Shown here one piece after another: positions 1 to 12,274 of a stretch of DNA of 64,000 nucleotides. Location: positions 1,862,501-1,926,500 of the forward strand of contig CM072347.1 in NCBI GenBank assembly GCA_036874045.1. The letters run 5' to 3'. Positions within the stretch are counted from its first letter, which is position 1; every line of letters begins with the position of its first letter. Both the position numbers and the translations under genes were made by a program. The DNA is from Cymodocea nodosa (lineage: Eukaryota; Streptophyta; Magnoliopsida; Alismatales; Cymodoceaceae). The notes under the pieces were generated by a model that saw nothing but the letters and a program-made list of their open reading frames with translations, did not search any database and had not been told where the DNA came from.

Positions 1-405
1 AAAATCTCACTTTAATAAGGTTGCCAATACTTTGAAATTTAATTGTAGAATTGGAGATTCATGACTAATTGGTAACATCAACATGAGCACGTGATAAACA
101 TGCACTTTCTAGAAAATACCAACCAAAGAGACTAGTAATTTTATGCCATAAGTGATCTTCTGATCTTTTGATGCAATATGCTCTAAAAACTAGTCCATAA
201 AATTTAGTTGAGAGTTGTGACAACAATTTCTCCACTAGATTTTTTTAAGGTTGCCTTTTATTACGTGAATTCCTCTTTTAATTAAAACTAGGATGTCACC
301 AATCATAAGTATCGGTAACAAAAATGATGAAGGAAGGTGCAAAATTCAAATATGAAATTTGATGTTTCTAAGAGTAATTGATCACATTTTTGTTATAAGG
401 ATCAC
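1..405 (-). other. Intron 20 of gene 1, cut by window edge
   Basis: This stretch follows the donor of exon 20 of gene 1 (ATP-loop exon, ending at 406) and aligns with the same intron in gene 2 (about 14,320-14,690) and gene 3 (about 31,080-31,470). No coding sequence is seen. The remaining kinase exons of gene 1 should lie to the left of the window. Confidence 0.8.
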
Positions 406-3400
406 CTTAAAGACAGTTCCAAATCCTCCCATTCCGAGTTTACTTGCTTCATTAAAGTTTTCCGTAGCACTTTTCAATTCAGCATAGCTGAAACTATTTG
501 GAACTGCGGCCAATCCATGTAATTCTGCATTTTCAGGAAAACAATATCAAGCATAAGCTATCACTTCACAATGAACATCTTTGTGTACATGTCAGACCAT
601 GTCAATTAAAAATATGTTATTTAGCATCATCAAGAATTACCTTCCTCCTCATCCATATTCAGTTGTCTCTTTCGTCTCCATAGACAAACTCCAATAATAC
701 ATAGTGAGAAACAAGATACAATTCCGACTGTAATTCCAACAATTAAAGTAATTTCCTTCCTTGTTGAAGTATCGTTTGGTGGCTGGTTGCTAACAGATGG
801 TTTGAAATCTGAAAAAAGAACGTAGTCCTTACATTTTGATTGCAGCCTAACTCGAATAACTGATGGTTTGAAATACATAAACCAATAAAAATGAAAGCAA
901 GTTCTGGACGTCACCAACTCAGCATACCTGGGGTAACATTAATAGCTGATATTAACGGTCCATAGTAACCTTGTGTGGGAAGACAACAAGTTCCCTTTCC
1001 CGCCCAAAACAAGTGGATTTCAAGAAAATTATGAATGATAGTAACTTTGTACTGCCTTTTGATTGCTGTGAAGGGAACTCCACCAGCTTCCTTTTTTATA
1101 TCAAAGTCTCTAACCGTGAGATTCCCCTAAGGCACATTACAGCAAGAAAAGTCATAATATGCATGAGAAATTCACTCTTACTGGTTTAAAATTTAACTAC
1201 ATGGCTAGCAAGTTTGTTTAATTTTGAGAAGATATGTCACAATTTTTAGTGTAGCTTGTAATTTTGGTACTAGTTTTTGATATATGTGAAAAGAAACTTT
1301 AATGACTTAATTTGGAATAATTAGATTATAATATAAATTAATTTATATACTAATTTGTAATATATACAATGACTTAATTCTGGAATAACTCATATTCTAC
1401 TTTTGACTTTCCCAAGTAAAAAGATTCCTTCCAACATAGGTGTAGAATCTAAAAGTCAATTTTCTATCACCTTTGTTACCTACATAATTAGAATCAAAGT
1501 GCACCTCAATTCTCAGGTGGTCCTGTCCACAACGTACATGGTCCCTTCAAAGTGCATTCTTAACATAAGCAAGAAAAGAAAATAGACAACTCCCTTCCAA
1601 TGAAATCTTCTCGACTCATGTATGAATTGGTTGAGAAGGCTATTTGCATAGGTTATGTTTGAACGGGTGACTATCAAAGAGATCAACATCTCTATCAAGT
1701 TTATATGTTATCTTGGATCCTCTAGTGTTCTGACAAACTTTCCCAAAAAGGGGAATTGGGATCCATTAGAGTACTCTCAAGCATACAACCTAAGAATCCT
1801 ATGTCTTACAGTAAGTCAAATGTATATTTTCTTTATATTAAGACCGTTCTCCTCTTAGAATATGCAAATTCAGTGCCTAAAAGGGGCTTCATTTTGTTTA
1901 TATCCTTCGTAAAAAATATATTCTTAAGTACTCTTTAATGTTTGCAATAGCTATAATATCATTGCTTGTTAATATAATATGATCCACATACACTATAAGA
2001 ATCAGAACCACTATTTGTATTCCTGTAATACATAAAATGATCCACTGCACATCGACAACAACCTCCATCTTTTATAATACTACATACTTTTTTTAATCAT
2101 TGTCATAGACTTTGTTTGAGTCTATGGATCACTTTCTTCAGTTTGTACACTAGATTCTCTTCCCCTAAACAACATACATTAAAGGTTGCTCTATAAATTC
2201 TTACTTATTTAAATCTTCATATAAAAATACATTCTTTACTTTAGATGAAATAGCACTCATGCATAAGTAATGGTTATGGATGGTAACACTCGAATGGAAT
2301 TAATTATGAGCCACAAAGAAAATGCTTCTACATAATCAGTACTATATGTCTAAGTGAATCCTTGGGCCACCAAACATTCTTTGTAACTGTCCATTGATCC
2401 ATTTGATTTGTACTTATAATGTACACCTATCTACAAGTGACTATGTTTGTCCCTATAAGATAGGTTACTATTTTCCATGTGCCACATGATCTCTTCATTT
2501 CTAGTTCTTTATCCATCACTGCTTTCCAATATGGTAATTGAGGTACCTTTGTATGGTTCTTAGGTATAAACTCAAAAGAAATAGATAAGGTAAAATTGTG
2601 AAATGTAGGGTGAAGTTTAACACAGAATATAAAATTAGAAATAAGATAGGTTGTGCAAGATCTTTTATTCATTGACAATGCAATTGGGTCCCCAAGCTTT
2701 GAGGTGATGGGAATTGATGTGCCTAGGCTTGCATTCATGGTTGAGGGTAATTCTACCAAAGGGAGAGGTGACTCCCACTATCAACAATGATATACCTGCA
2801 ATGAATGATGAGCTTGGTTGTTCACAACCTCAAAACTACTATTAATTGGTACAACAATTGGTTGGGAAGGCTTTCTAGGTGGTATCTCATTAGATTGAAA
2901 GATTGTGATTCAAAAAATGTGACAGTAGATGCATAATATCTCTTGTTAAGAGAATGAAAATAGTGATACTCCTTTTGTACGTGAAAAAGCATTGTCCATT
3001 TATATATAGAGAGAGCGGATCTGTAATGGACCCCTAATGTAATTGGATATCCATTTAGTCATTCATCCGATTGCCTATATGATACTCTTACACTAACAAA
3101 GTGAATTCAATTAATATATTGTTAATGCCTATTTCATAGAATCCTAGAAGTGTCTTTAGTATCTTTCTTGTTATTATAGGTAGAGAGTTAGAAATGATTT
3201 AATTTCAATTCAAAGTTTCCAAATAAGCCTTAAATCTGGCCCTCCATTTTGTTTTCAATGCTGGAGTTAAAGAAATGGACCGCACTAATCAATATTAACA
3301 ATAAGAGACAATCAAAAAGGTCAAATACAAGGGTCATCTATTTAGTTTTATTAATGTGTCATTGAGAGTCCATGTAGCATCTGACACATTTGTGGTAGAG

Positions 3401-6400
3401 GAGGAAGCCCTTTTTGCATGGATGAGACCAAATGTGCCCAACAATGAAAGAATCCAATGATGTTGATGTGAGAGTAGTGACTGAAATGGTAGGCAGGTAG
3501 TTAGGTGCAAATATGAGGATTGCCTGTCCATAAAAAATCAACAATATAAGCGGTGGAGCTCAAGAAATTTCCTAGGTGGAAGCAGGGAGCTGGGGTCTTG
3601 TCCTTATTATTGGTTATAGGTTGTTGGTGGTGTCAAGAGCCCATATAGTACCTTCTAGGGGTTGGCAGCCCCAACCAATAGAACCTTAGGAGATGACGGC
3701 CATGACAAAAAGCTCCCTTGGGCTTGGTGGTTGTCATGGCAGAAGGGAAGAGAAGGAAGAAACTGTCAAAGAGAAATTCAGGGGTCTCTATTACCATACA
3801 TTGCATGGATGTCCATATAACCATTAATCCATTCAATAACCTTTTTTCATACCAATTCTTGTAGTCACATGCGTACCTGAATGTAAATGTCAAATACCCG
3901 TCTCCCCAAGCTCTTCTTTAAGCTATGGTCATCATCGATAAAGGCAATTTCTGCAAAATGGAGTTCCACATTGTATGGTCCATTTTCCATCCCTAGACCA
4001 TAATATCTCAGAGAAGATGGTGATAACCTTACAGTCTGAAATAGACCTGGATCTGAAGTGTTCATGATCTTGGACGAACTACTTTGTTCGTATTCAGGAT
4101 TTTGAGATTCAAAAAATTTTCCAGTGCTACTAACTGCCCACCTTTTAGTGTCTCTTACAAAATATGATGCAGTAGTTAAGCTGTGATTGTCCGCCTCATA
4201 GTTTGTATCATTAGATGATATAATTGCAGCACCACCACAATTTATGGCAAAGGAGTAATCTGCAAAGCAGTGGTAGTAGATTTAACGTTTATGAATTAAA
4301 CAAATAATGGTAGAAATTTTCCATGTTCCCATGAATTGGTAATATCCTTGTACAAACAATGAAAAAAATACTTACATCTTGGATTATTATGATAGCATGG
4401 GAAATTTCGTTGCAAGCACTCCAAACCCTTCGGCATGACACTAAAAATACAAGAATAGGATATGTTAAGCACATAAATATTGCATAAAAATTTTGTAATT
4501 TCATTTACATAAAGGTAGAAGGGGTGCAGGTAAGCACTTGTCGGAATCATCAATGTCAAAATTGTTGGCAACCAAGTTCCTGTACGGAAAATAACAAAAA
4601 AGCCGAAGTAATTATAAAAGAACAACAACAATGACATGTAAAATAGCATTCTCACCTAAAGTTTCATTATTTATTTTATGAAGTAGTTTTCTTATAAATT
4701 GTACAATTAAATAATCGACTAGTAGGATTAGCTTTACAAAAATTCAGGGATCCATTTATTTATGAAATGAAGTTTCTTACCGTTTGTTGCAGAAGATGGT
4801 TAGCAATAGCAACAAAATAAAAAAGCAGCAAGTAAACACATTACAATTGAAGATTCTTTTGAGCAGCCCAAGGAGGAATACTTTCCGATAGTTCATTGTA
4901 GGATAGATCACTGCAAACAGTAGAGAATATCATGTTTCTCTATCAAACACTAAGTAAAGATATACAAATAAAAGGTGAGATGGCATGTCATACATATTTA
5001 AAAGAGTTCCAGACTTCTTTCTTGGTACATTACCAGATATGCTATTATTTCCAAGAAATCTGTAGCACGATATGAAATTATTAGCAACACAAAGAAGACC
5101 TTTCAATTGGGAACTTAAAAGTTAATTCACTCACAAGTATTCAAGTGACTTCATATTAAAAAGATCAGGTTGAAGTGTGCCTGTGAGATTATTGAAGCTC
5201 AAATCCCCAAAATGATCAAAAACTCAAGATAACGAGAAACTTTGATTTGCAGTTTGATGTAAAGCAAAATAAAATGAAATAAACAACACTCACAGATGCT
5301 TCATTTTTTGAAACTTCCCAATGTCAGTTGGAATGGCATTAGAAATCTTAGCATTTCTCAAGATTCTGTTAAAACATGAATAGCATTCCAGTAATTTGTA
5401 AAATCCAATATTGATATTTTACAAAATAGAATAATAGAGAGCAAATTTTTGATAATCTTACAAGGTGGACAACGACTTCATATTTGCAATAAATGCCAAA
5501 GACGAGGTTCCATTTGAGAGGTCACCAAGACGCCTAAATCAATAATGCATCAAATGAAAAATGGAGGAGCAACTAACTTCAAAATAAATCAAAGTTTAAT
5601 TCTTGTTAGGAATTTACTTGCTTTCCTTTATGATACTACAACCACTACAAATAATTATTCACCATGTAATACTAGGAACCCATGTATTTCAAAAGTAAGC
5701 ATACTTACAGTTTGATCAGACCTTGAAGGTTACCAAGACTTGAAGGAATAGGACCTTGAAAGGAATTGCCTTGAAGGCCCCTACGGTAGGTGTAAGGTAA
5801 GTGAGTAGTTAGCCATTGTATAATTTACATGGAATGACAATATAACATAAGACGGGCATAACAAGTAATGTCGTAAAAATTTCTTCTTACAAGGATAGAA
5901 GGTTTGTTAAATTTCCAAGAAACTCTGGAACTTTTCCTCCAAAATTATTGTCAGATGCCCACCTGTAGTGAGAACAATATAGACAATCATTCATATTTTC
6001 ATGTAAAAGCCTTGAGTAGCCTTGTCTTTATGACTTGGTTAAATGTTAAAAATTTACATGGTCTTCAACTTTTGAAGCTTTGCAAATGTTGGTGGAATTT
6101 CACCGCTAACTCCGATACTGTCTATATAACTGTTGAAAAAGGAAAAAGTTAGATGATGACCCTGTCTTCCCTTTTGTGGATTTACCACAAAATGTTAACA
6201 AGTTACGTGATAGAAATTTCTAGACACTTGCATTTGCTCTAGGCTTTTCAAGTTCCCAAGCTCTGGTGGAAGCGAACCACTGAAGTTATTCATCCTCATA
6301 CCTCTGCAAATAGAAAATACTCATCAAACATTAAGTGCCTTTGTCATAGTAAAATGTGCGCACATTACTATCAGAATGTATGTTGTGCCCACAATTAAAG

Positions 6401-8767
6401 GATAATTTATTTATCTCATAGTAAAATAAGTTCTGGAAGTTTTCCAAGCTCCTTTGGTATAACTCCTGATAATGCATTTTTACCAAGTAAGTTAAGAATG
6501 TTAGTACTACATTTATTTATATATAAAACTTACAAGTATTTCATTGTCGAAAAGTTTCCAATGAATGCTGGCAGAGGACCAACCAAGTAATTATCAGCAA
6601 TTTGTCTGCAATTTAGAAAAATTTAACATATATTGGAATGAGCCCAATAAATTTTTGAAAATAATGTTTTTCACTAGAAGCACCTAAAATCCTTTTGTAA
6701 TTAGTTTTAAAAAGAAAAAGAGTACTCATAGGTTATATTGATATTTTACAAGGGATAAATGTGAAGGAGCAATTATTAATATTAAAATTATAAGAAGAGA
6801 AATTAAAAAATTTCCAATAAACACAGGTTTACACTAGGGGTCCTCTTCAAGTCTGTATTTAATTGTGGATGAAATAACTAAAGAAATGTAAGAGAAATAT
6901 CCTAACGTATATCATTTGCTAAGTAAGTTAAGAATTAGTCCTAAATTAAATTAATAGAGAGATATTTTACGGTTCAAAGGATTTAAAATGTGAAGATAAT
7001 AAATACGAAAATAAATTTTATTTATGTTGTCAAATACCCAGTTAAACGTGATCCGTACCTCATTTTTATTTATACAAAAATAATATAGCCACATCCTAAT
7101 TTGTATTTATCTTATAAATATTTAAGAATTGGAAACGAATAAAAATAGTATAATGCTTGACATTAGTTCGTTTTTAATCATTCTTGAATTATAATTTATT
7201 CGATCATTTTAATTTTTCATACCTGGCATGCATTTATATTAGTGTTCATATTCTAAAAATAAAAACAAATATGGGTATGGCAAGTCATACATCCAATCCA
7301 TACTTGATTCCATCGGGAACTAAAACGTATTGACCCAAACTTACTTGAGACTGGCATTCAAGGAAACAAATCGACACACATTAATTCTAGGAGATGTGTC
7401 TGAGTTGTCATGGATTCGTGGGGCCCACAAATGACATGGCAAGTAGGTTGGCATGTCAAATGATGAACATGCAATGTATGATTAGGCCTATGCTTGTATA
7501 GTTGTATGGTTGGTCATCTGCTTGACAATAAAAACGTGAGACTCATGATTGTCCAAGCTAAACCCCAGTTCCCCATGTTTTTGTATCTTGAATTGGGTAA
7601 TCGATCCATTGAACGCCATTCGATTGATGGATTGTCATGATGCACAACCGTCAATCAGGTAAAGTGTCTTATTTACTAAAATTTTTTGTGATGAACATTA
7701 TTGGATCAGATGCAAAGTTAGAGTTTGAATTTTGATCATTCAAATCAAGATTCATATAACTCAATTGGATTACCACACTAAATCATTGAAGAGAACTAGA
7801 TGAATTTGTTTTTCAAATTATCTACATGCATGAACGTTGAATACAACGCATACCATTTTTGTGAGCTTGCATTAGTTTGAATTTAAAGGGGTATAATCAA
7901 TAGGACTTACAGGTTATCTAGCTTTGAAAAAGTCTTGAGCTCATCTGGAATAGTCCCCGTGATATTTAATCTGGTTGCAGTCCTAATTAGAAACAATAAG
8001 ATCCGTGAGGAACAATACAAGATGACAGAAAAGAGAGGTACAAGTACATCTTCACAAACTCTATTTCAAATGGAAATTCCTCAAAAAATTAAAAACCTGT
8101 ATGATGGATAATTAGCGAAGTTGTTATAAATAACTCACAGTCTGATGATATGGCAAGTAGAGTCATTGTTGCCGCTACAGTCACACAAGATTGATGGATT
8201 GAATAGATCATAGTTATCCCAAACTTTGTCGTCGGCTGTTATGGCGTAGCCCGTGCAAGGATCACCGTTGCCAGTGTCATTCCAAGGTAGCTTGGACATG
8301 GTGGATGAGATGTTCCACTTCCTGAAAATGGAGTTCAACGCCTCAACTGCACAATATATAAGAGGATCGGAGCTTGTTAGCAATTATTCTCCAAAACTCT
8401 TGCAAATTAAACAATAACGTGTGCATGTATATACACACACACACACATACACTCGTACACATACATATATGGTACATACATGACTGGTTGATCTGAAAAG
8501 GTCCGGAGGAGGAAGAAGTAGTGAATGAATATTCATACCTTCAGTTGGGTCAGTTCTTCTGGGGGAAGACGGTGGGCTGCTCTGGGCAATTGCATGGTGG
8601 TGGTGGAGAAAGAGAGTGGCAGCAATATTGAAGATTATTAAGGCTAAGGAACACATGCGTGGTGGAGTTGCTGTTGTTCCTGCAATACTCTTCTTCCTCA
8701 TCATCTCTGGAGATGTAGAAGAAGCAAGGAGGAACAAGGCTAAGGAAGGAGGAGTTGAATCCATCAC
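406..8767 (-). CDS. Gene 1: LRR-malectin receptor-like kinase (LRR-VIII-2), 3' end outside window
   Basis: Predicted plasma-membrane receptor kinase. Exons in transcription order: 8767-8539 (signal peptide), 8346-8139 (LRR N-cap), LRR exons 7982-7911, 6605-6534, 6303-6232, 6129-6058, 5962-5891, 5780-5709, 5533-5462, 5365-5294, 5059-4994, 4910-4845, 4579-4538, then 4440-4376 (CLQRNFPC motif), 4259-3877 and 1126-928 (malectin), 808-641 (membrane helix), 524-406 (ATP loop GMGGFG). The catalytic exons 21-24 are off the left edge. Two LRR exons intact in the other copies are damaged: exon 5 (about 6487-6420) has lost both splice sites and exon 12 (5206-5135) its acceptor. Each is 72 nt where intact, so skipping both would keep the frame and remove two LRRs. 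Malectin exon 17 is one codon longer than in the paralogues. Intron 17 is 2.75 kb because of copia remnants. It could be an expressed short-ectodomain receptor or an early pseudogene; sequence alone cannot decide. Confidence 0.82.
1400..3560 (-). mobile_element. Decayed Ty1/copia retrotransposon in intron 17 of gene 1
   Basis: Read on the minus strand, with many frameshifts and stops, the intron carries copia polyprotein pieces in the expected order. A stretch resembling the integrase end and linker ([11 protein letters not shown]) lies near 2,900, and the block before reverse transcriptase (NKRSCTTYLISNF) near 2,640. The RT start (IPKNHTKVPQLPYWKAV) lies near 2,500 and the region after RT (ITYANSLLNQFIHESRRFHW) near 1,600. 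No LTRs were recognised. It lies in the same orientation as the host gene and is clearly inactive. Truncated relatives occupy the same intron of genes 3 and 4. Confidence 0.75.
5135..5206 (-). pseudogene. LRR exon 12 of gene 1, acceptor site lost
   Basis: The body still reads as a 24-residue LRR unit ([11 protein letters not shown]...) and its donor GTGAG is intact. In genes 2-4 the exon is preceded by ATTTCAG; here the same bases read ATTTTGG, so there is no AG at the boundary. The nearest upstream AG would add 16 nt and shift the frame, so skipping is the frame-keeping outcome. Confidence 0.7.
6420..6487 (-). pseudogene. LRR exon 5 of gene 1, both splice sites lost
   Basis: Residues [20 protein letters not shown] are readable as in the other copies. 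The donor ACT|GTGAG of genes 2-4 is ACT|ATGAG here. A deletion of about 60 bp relative to the paralogues removes the first few bases of the exon, its acceptor and the adjoining intron. The exon is therefore unlikely to be spliced in. Confidence 0.75.
6606..7910 (-). other. Intron 3 of gene 1
   Basis: This 1,305-bp intron lies between the first and second LRR exons. It is AT-rich, and no coding sequence is seen. The corresponding introns are 1,740 bp (gene 2), 2,565 bp (gene 3) and 1,741 bp (gene 4), so most length variation of the array's 5' halves is here. Confidence 0.75.
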
Positions 8768-11700
8768 TGCTACACTTTAATTTATTAATTTTGTTTGACT
8801 TTCATTGTTTTAGTTTTATCGTGAAACTACCGATCGCGAAATGTGTGAAATTTCATTGATTTCTTCGATGAGGGACAAGGGCAACCTTTGCACCCTGTGC
8901 AAGAGGAGATGAACGGATTTTTGTTGTGGTTTTGTATGATTTTAAATTAATTTCTTCTCTTATATATTTTGTATGATAAGAAAAGTTTATTGACTGGTTT
9001 TAAACTCAGAGAGAAGTCGACACTGCTACGGCTACTCGAGAAGTTTCCGAGAAATGAATTTATTTTGTTTGTCATTTGTACGTGACAGTCTACGCTACTT
9101 TCAAATAATAATGTGGATCAAGAAAAGTCTAACGCAAATTTATATTGTTTTGCTTTGCCACTTGTCATGAATCCCCAAACAATTAATGTGTCACAAAATT
9201 CAACTTACACTAATACTAATTATAATCAAAAGGATTTGAAAAGTTTGATATTCAGATTTAGATTAGAAATAGACAGAAGAGACCTCTCAAACTTCATGTG
9301 GTCGATAATATTTATTGTAAATAAATGTGACTGACTTATGTAAATATTTTTTTTTTTTTTGCAAGATTTATTTTCATAGACCGATTTTAAACTTGCGATG
9401 AAAAATATAAACTTCCTTATCGTCCAGTTGTACCCCGTTCAATGGTGTTTACACTCGTCGAGTTGCTTATAATTTTATATTTTTTATTTTATTGCAAGAA
9501 AGAAAAACCTAAAGTTTACTTGATTATTTATTAGTTAGAAGGTCATTGCAATAACAAAGTTCTTTTTTGACATTGAAATATAATCTAGCATTTTTAAAAT
9601 TTGCCTCAGACGAAACGTAAGCGGTTTTTTGGTCTTTGTCAATAAGTTTATTTATCACTAGAGATTAATTTGCAGCTACATTTGTGCTCTTTTTCAGTCA
9701 TTATTCACATTCTAATTTATCATTATCTTATTTTTCTTGTCATTTCCTTGAAATCACTTAGGATATATAGTTGAAAAGGTCCAACCAACCAGCATTGATA
9801 TTAACAAGTAATAGATATAAAAATATGAAAATGAATTTGTTTTGTTTGGCTTTCATTGTCTTCATGAAACTACTGGTCACAATACGTGTGAGAAATTTCA
9901 ATTTGCATTAATATTAACATTTGATTTCTTTGGAATATATATGCAACTGCGTCAATAGCAAATTAAGGTCTATTAATTAATTTATTGTGTTTCTGCAGTT
10001 ATCGCTGAAGTCAACATGTCCTATCTCTCTCGTAGATTTTGCAAGACTAAAAAAAAATTGATTAAGGTTTTGCAACCGAATGAAAATTAATTAATTTTAC
10101 CTTTAGGTAAGAAATTTTAATGTAATAAAGATTTATTTCACTTTCAAATAAATAATGCTTGAGCAAAAATGACAAAGACCATCTAAAGAAGTCCTCGTGA
10201 CAGGGATTCGTGTTGTTTAACTTTTATATATTGTCAAAAAATGTAGCTGCCATTGATGTTAACAATTCATTTATTCATTTTTCTTTTTGCGTGGGAGGAA
10301 ACGAAGAGAATGGATATCTTTGGTATTTTTGTTATATTTCAACTCAAGATTAAATTATTTCTTGCAGATTTTCTATGATTAAAAAATTGGTTAGTGGCAT
10401 TGGTAGTTGGTTTCGCAACCAAATGAGAATGTTTTTTACCTTTAAATTATATTTTTTATTATATAAAATTTTATTCGACGTAGGTACCTTTAGATAAGAA
10501 ATTTTTATTGCACAAATATTTATTTTACTTTTCAATAATAATAATAATAATAATAATAATATAAATATAGAAAGATGATAATATGTATATATTCATGGAT
10601 GAAATGGGAGTCAAACGGCCCCCAATCGATAAGTCGTTGGAATATTTGTTCAAGTGAAGCGATGATAAGCATCAATCGAATTAATTAATTTGAAGTTTGA
10701 CAACCAACGTTAATTGGTTTGGAATGTTGTTAAAAAGTCTTCGGTTTTGATAAAATCATCAATTTTGTCTACTTCGGTCTAATTAACGAAAGATCAAGCA
10801 CGAGACCACGGATTCGAAATCTTTGTTTCGATTTTAAAATCGGATTTTGAAAAATTACGTAAAAATCTGAACAAAAATCATTCGAAATTTAACTTCTTTT
10901 AAATTTTACGTCTTTAGAAAAACGAGTGACTGCAAACTGTCAGGATTCCTTTCGATTTTCGTTAAAATCTGTTACGATTTATTTAAGCAAAATCCAAGAC
11001 TTTTAAAACTTGTTAAGCTTCTTTTCTTTTCCTTTGGCAGTGAGTTCAATTAATTTGAAGTTAGAGATGCCAATAAGCTAGGACAGGTCGGTCTGGTTCA
11101 AAAAGTATTGGTTCGATTTATAACTTGAGTTTGTACAGACTGGGTCAGGTTGGCCATGGGTTCGAAATTTATTTTTATTTTATTCAATTTACTTAGAATA
11201 CGTAGGTTGTCTTGATTAAAATTTATTGACTGATAATACAAATAAATAGATAGATATATAAATAAATATATAAGATTTTGTTAGAATTGAAATCAAAGTT
11301 TTCTTTCTTATCGAGTTGTCAATTGAACTAGGTCAAACTATGATAGCCTGATGTAATATGATTAAATTGTATTGTTGATCGGTTTAACATGAATTTTTTA
11401 GATTATGTTAGAACCATTATTTGATAGAACTAGAACATGTTAAGCTGTTGTTTGATAGAACTAGCTTGTACTAACATCGTCCAATTTAAGCACCTAAGTC
11501 AACAGAATACGAGTGAGTATTCTTAAAAACGGCATATTGAATTATGGCATACTTAAACAAACTTAAACAACCAAGATATTCCATAGCTACTAGGAATTCT
11601 CGTAGTATTGTAGCTCATAGAAACTATGGCATTCCTTAGAGGAGCTTCATCGACCAATTATAGAAGAGTTGGAATATGGTCAAATTTTACTACAGTGACA

Positions 11701-12274
11701 CTATAAAGAAGAGAGTTTACCTGTAATATAAATTTTGTAGATCTTTTGGTGGTATTAATTATTTAAATAAGCACTTGGTTATTTATGAAATTAAATCTAT
11801 AGAACATACTAGAAATCATGCCATGCAAGTTTAAATAAATTTTACTTTTGAGGGTAGTATTTTTACATGATATGATGCTTAAAAAGTAATGGAATTGCAT
11901 ATACTTGAAGTTAATATTTAATTATTGGTTTTGCAATCGATTGGAAATTTATTTTACATCTAGATAATAAATTTTTATTGCAAGAAAATTTATTTTACAT
12001 TAGATGATAATATGGATTTCGCCAGATGATAACATTTCCATGGAATGAAAGGTAACATGGATGGATGGAAATTAAAATTCTCCTCAATGGGAGATATATT
12101 GGTTGAAGCAAAAACACAAACAATTTGCCTGCACATATGGATGGAAGCTTGATTTTACTTAATTCTATGCAACGTGGAAGACCACATTAGAAATGCATTC
12201 TAATGTATATAAAGCCTAATCTAAGGTGGAAGAGATCAGTATCCATATTTTACGGATCAAAAAGAAAGAGAGCA
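8768..12274. other. Spacer between gene 1 and gene 2
   Basis: No gene was recognised. Positions 8,850-10,530 are the gene 1 copy of the upstream flank found before genes 2 and 3. From about 10,560 to 12,274 the sequence is the downstream flank of gene 2, matched by the flank of gene 4 at about 42,340-43,017 and 45,226-46,226. Relative to genes 2-4, gene 1 lacks about 120 bp directly before its ATG and a further block of about 575 bp near 8,850. A short ATA/TAA microsatellite lies at about 10,534-10,562. Confidence 0.7.
8850..10560. repeat. Upstream flank module, copy 1
   Basis: This copy is nearly identical to about 22,741-24,280 and 40,646-42,340. It contains a conserved open stretch of about 73-84 codons (9,113-9,334 here) that has no recognisable domain. 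Its conservation is expected from recent duplication, so I do not call it a gene. Pieces recur at 24,660-25,270 and 27,300-27,970. Confidence 0.75.

Noticed and set aside
971-1189. Plus-strand open stretch (MCGKTTS...) repeated at 15,815, 32,042 and 49,800
   Set aside because: It is the complement of malectin exon 18, which reads as the conserved [19 protein letters not shown] on the minus strand.
4296-4655. Minus-strand open stretch of 119 codons repeated at 17,046, 34,074 and 51,832
   Set aside because: It runs through exons 15 and 16 and their introns in the wrong frame for the first exon; the spliced frame gives the conserved LRR end and CLQRNFPC.
5904-6152. Plus-strand open stretch of 82 codons, repeated at 18,644, 35,716 and 53,442
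   Set aside because: It is antisense to LRR exons 7-8 and their intron in each gene; its recurrence only reflects the duplication.
9113-9334. Conserved open stretch (MDQEKSNANL...) upstream of genes 1-3
   Set aside because: It has no recognisable domain, no partner exons and low-complexity Asn/Thr composition. Its identity between copies equals that of surrounding non-coding flank, and gene 4's flank lacks it.
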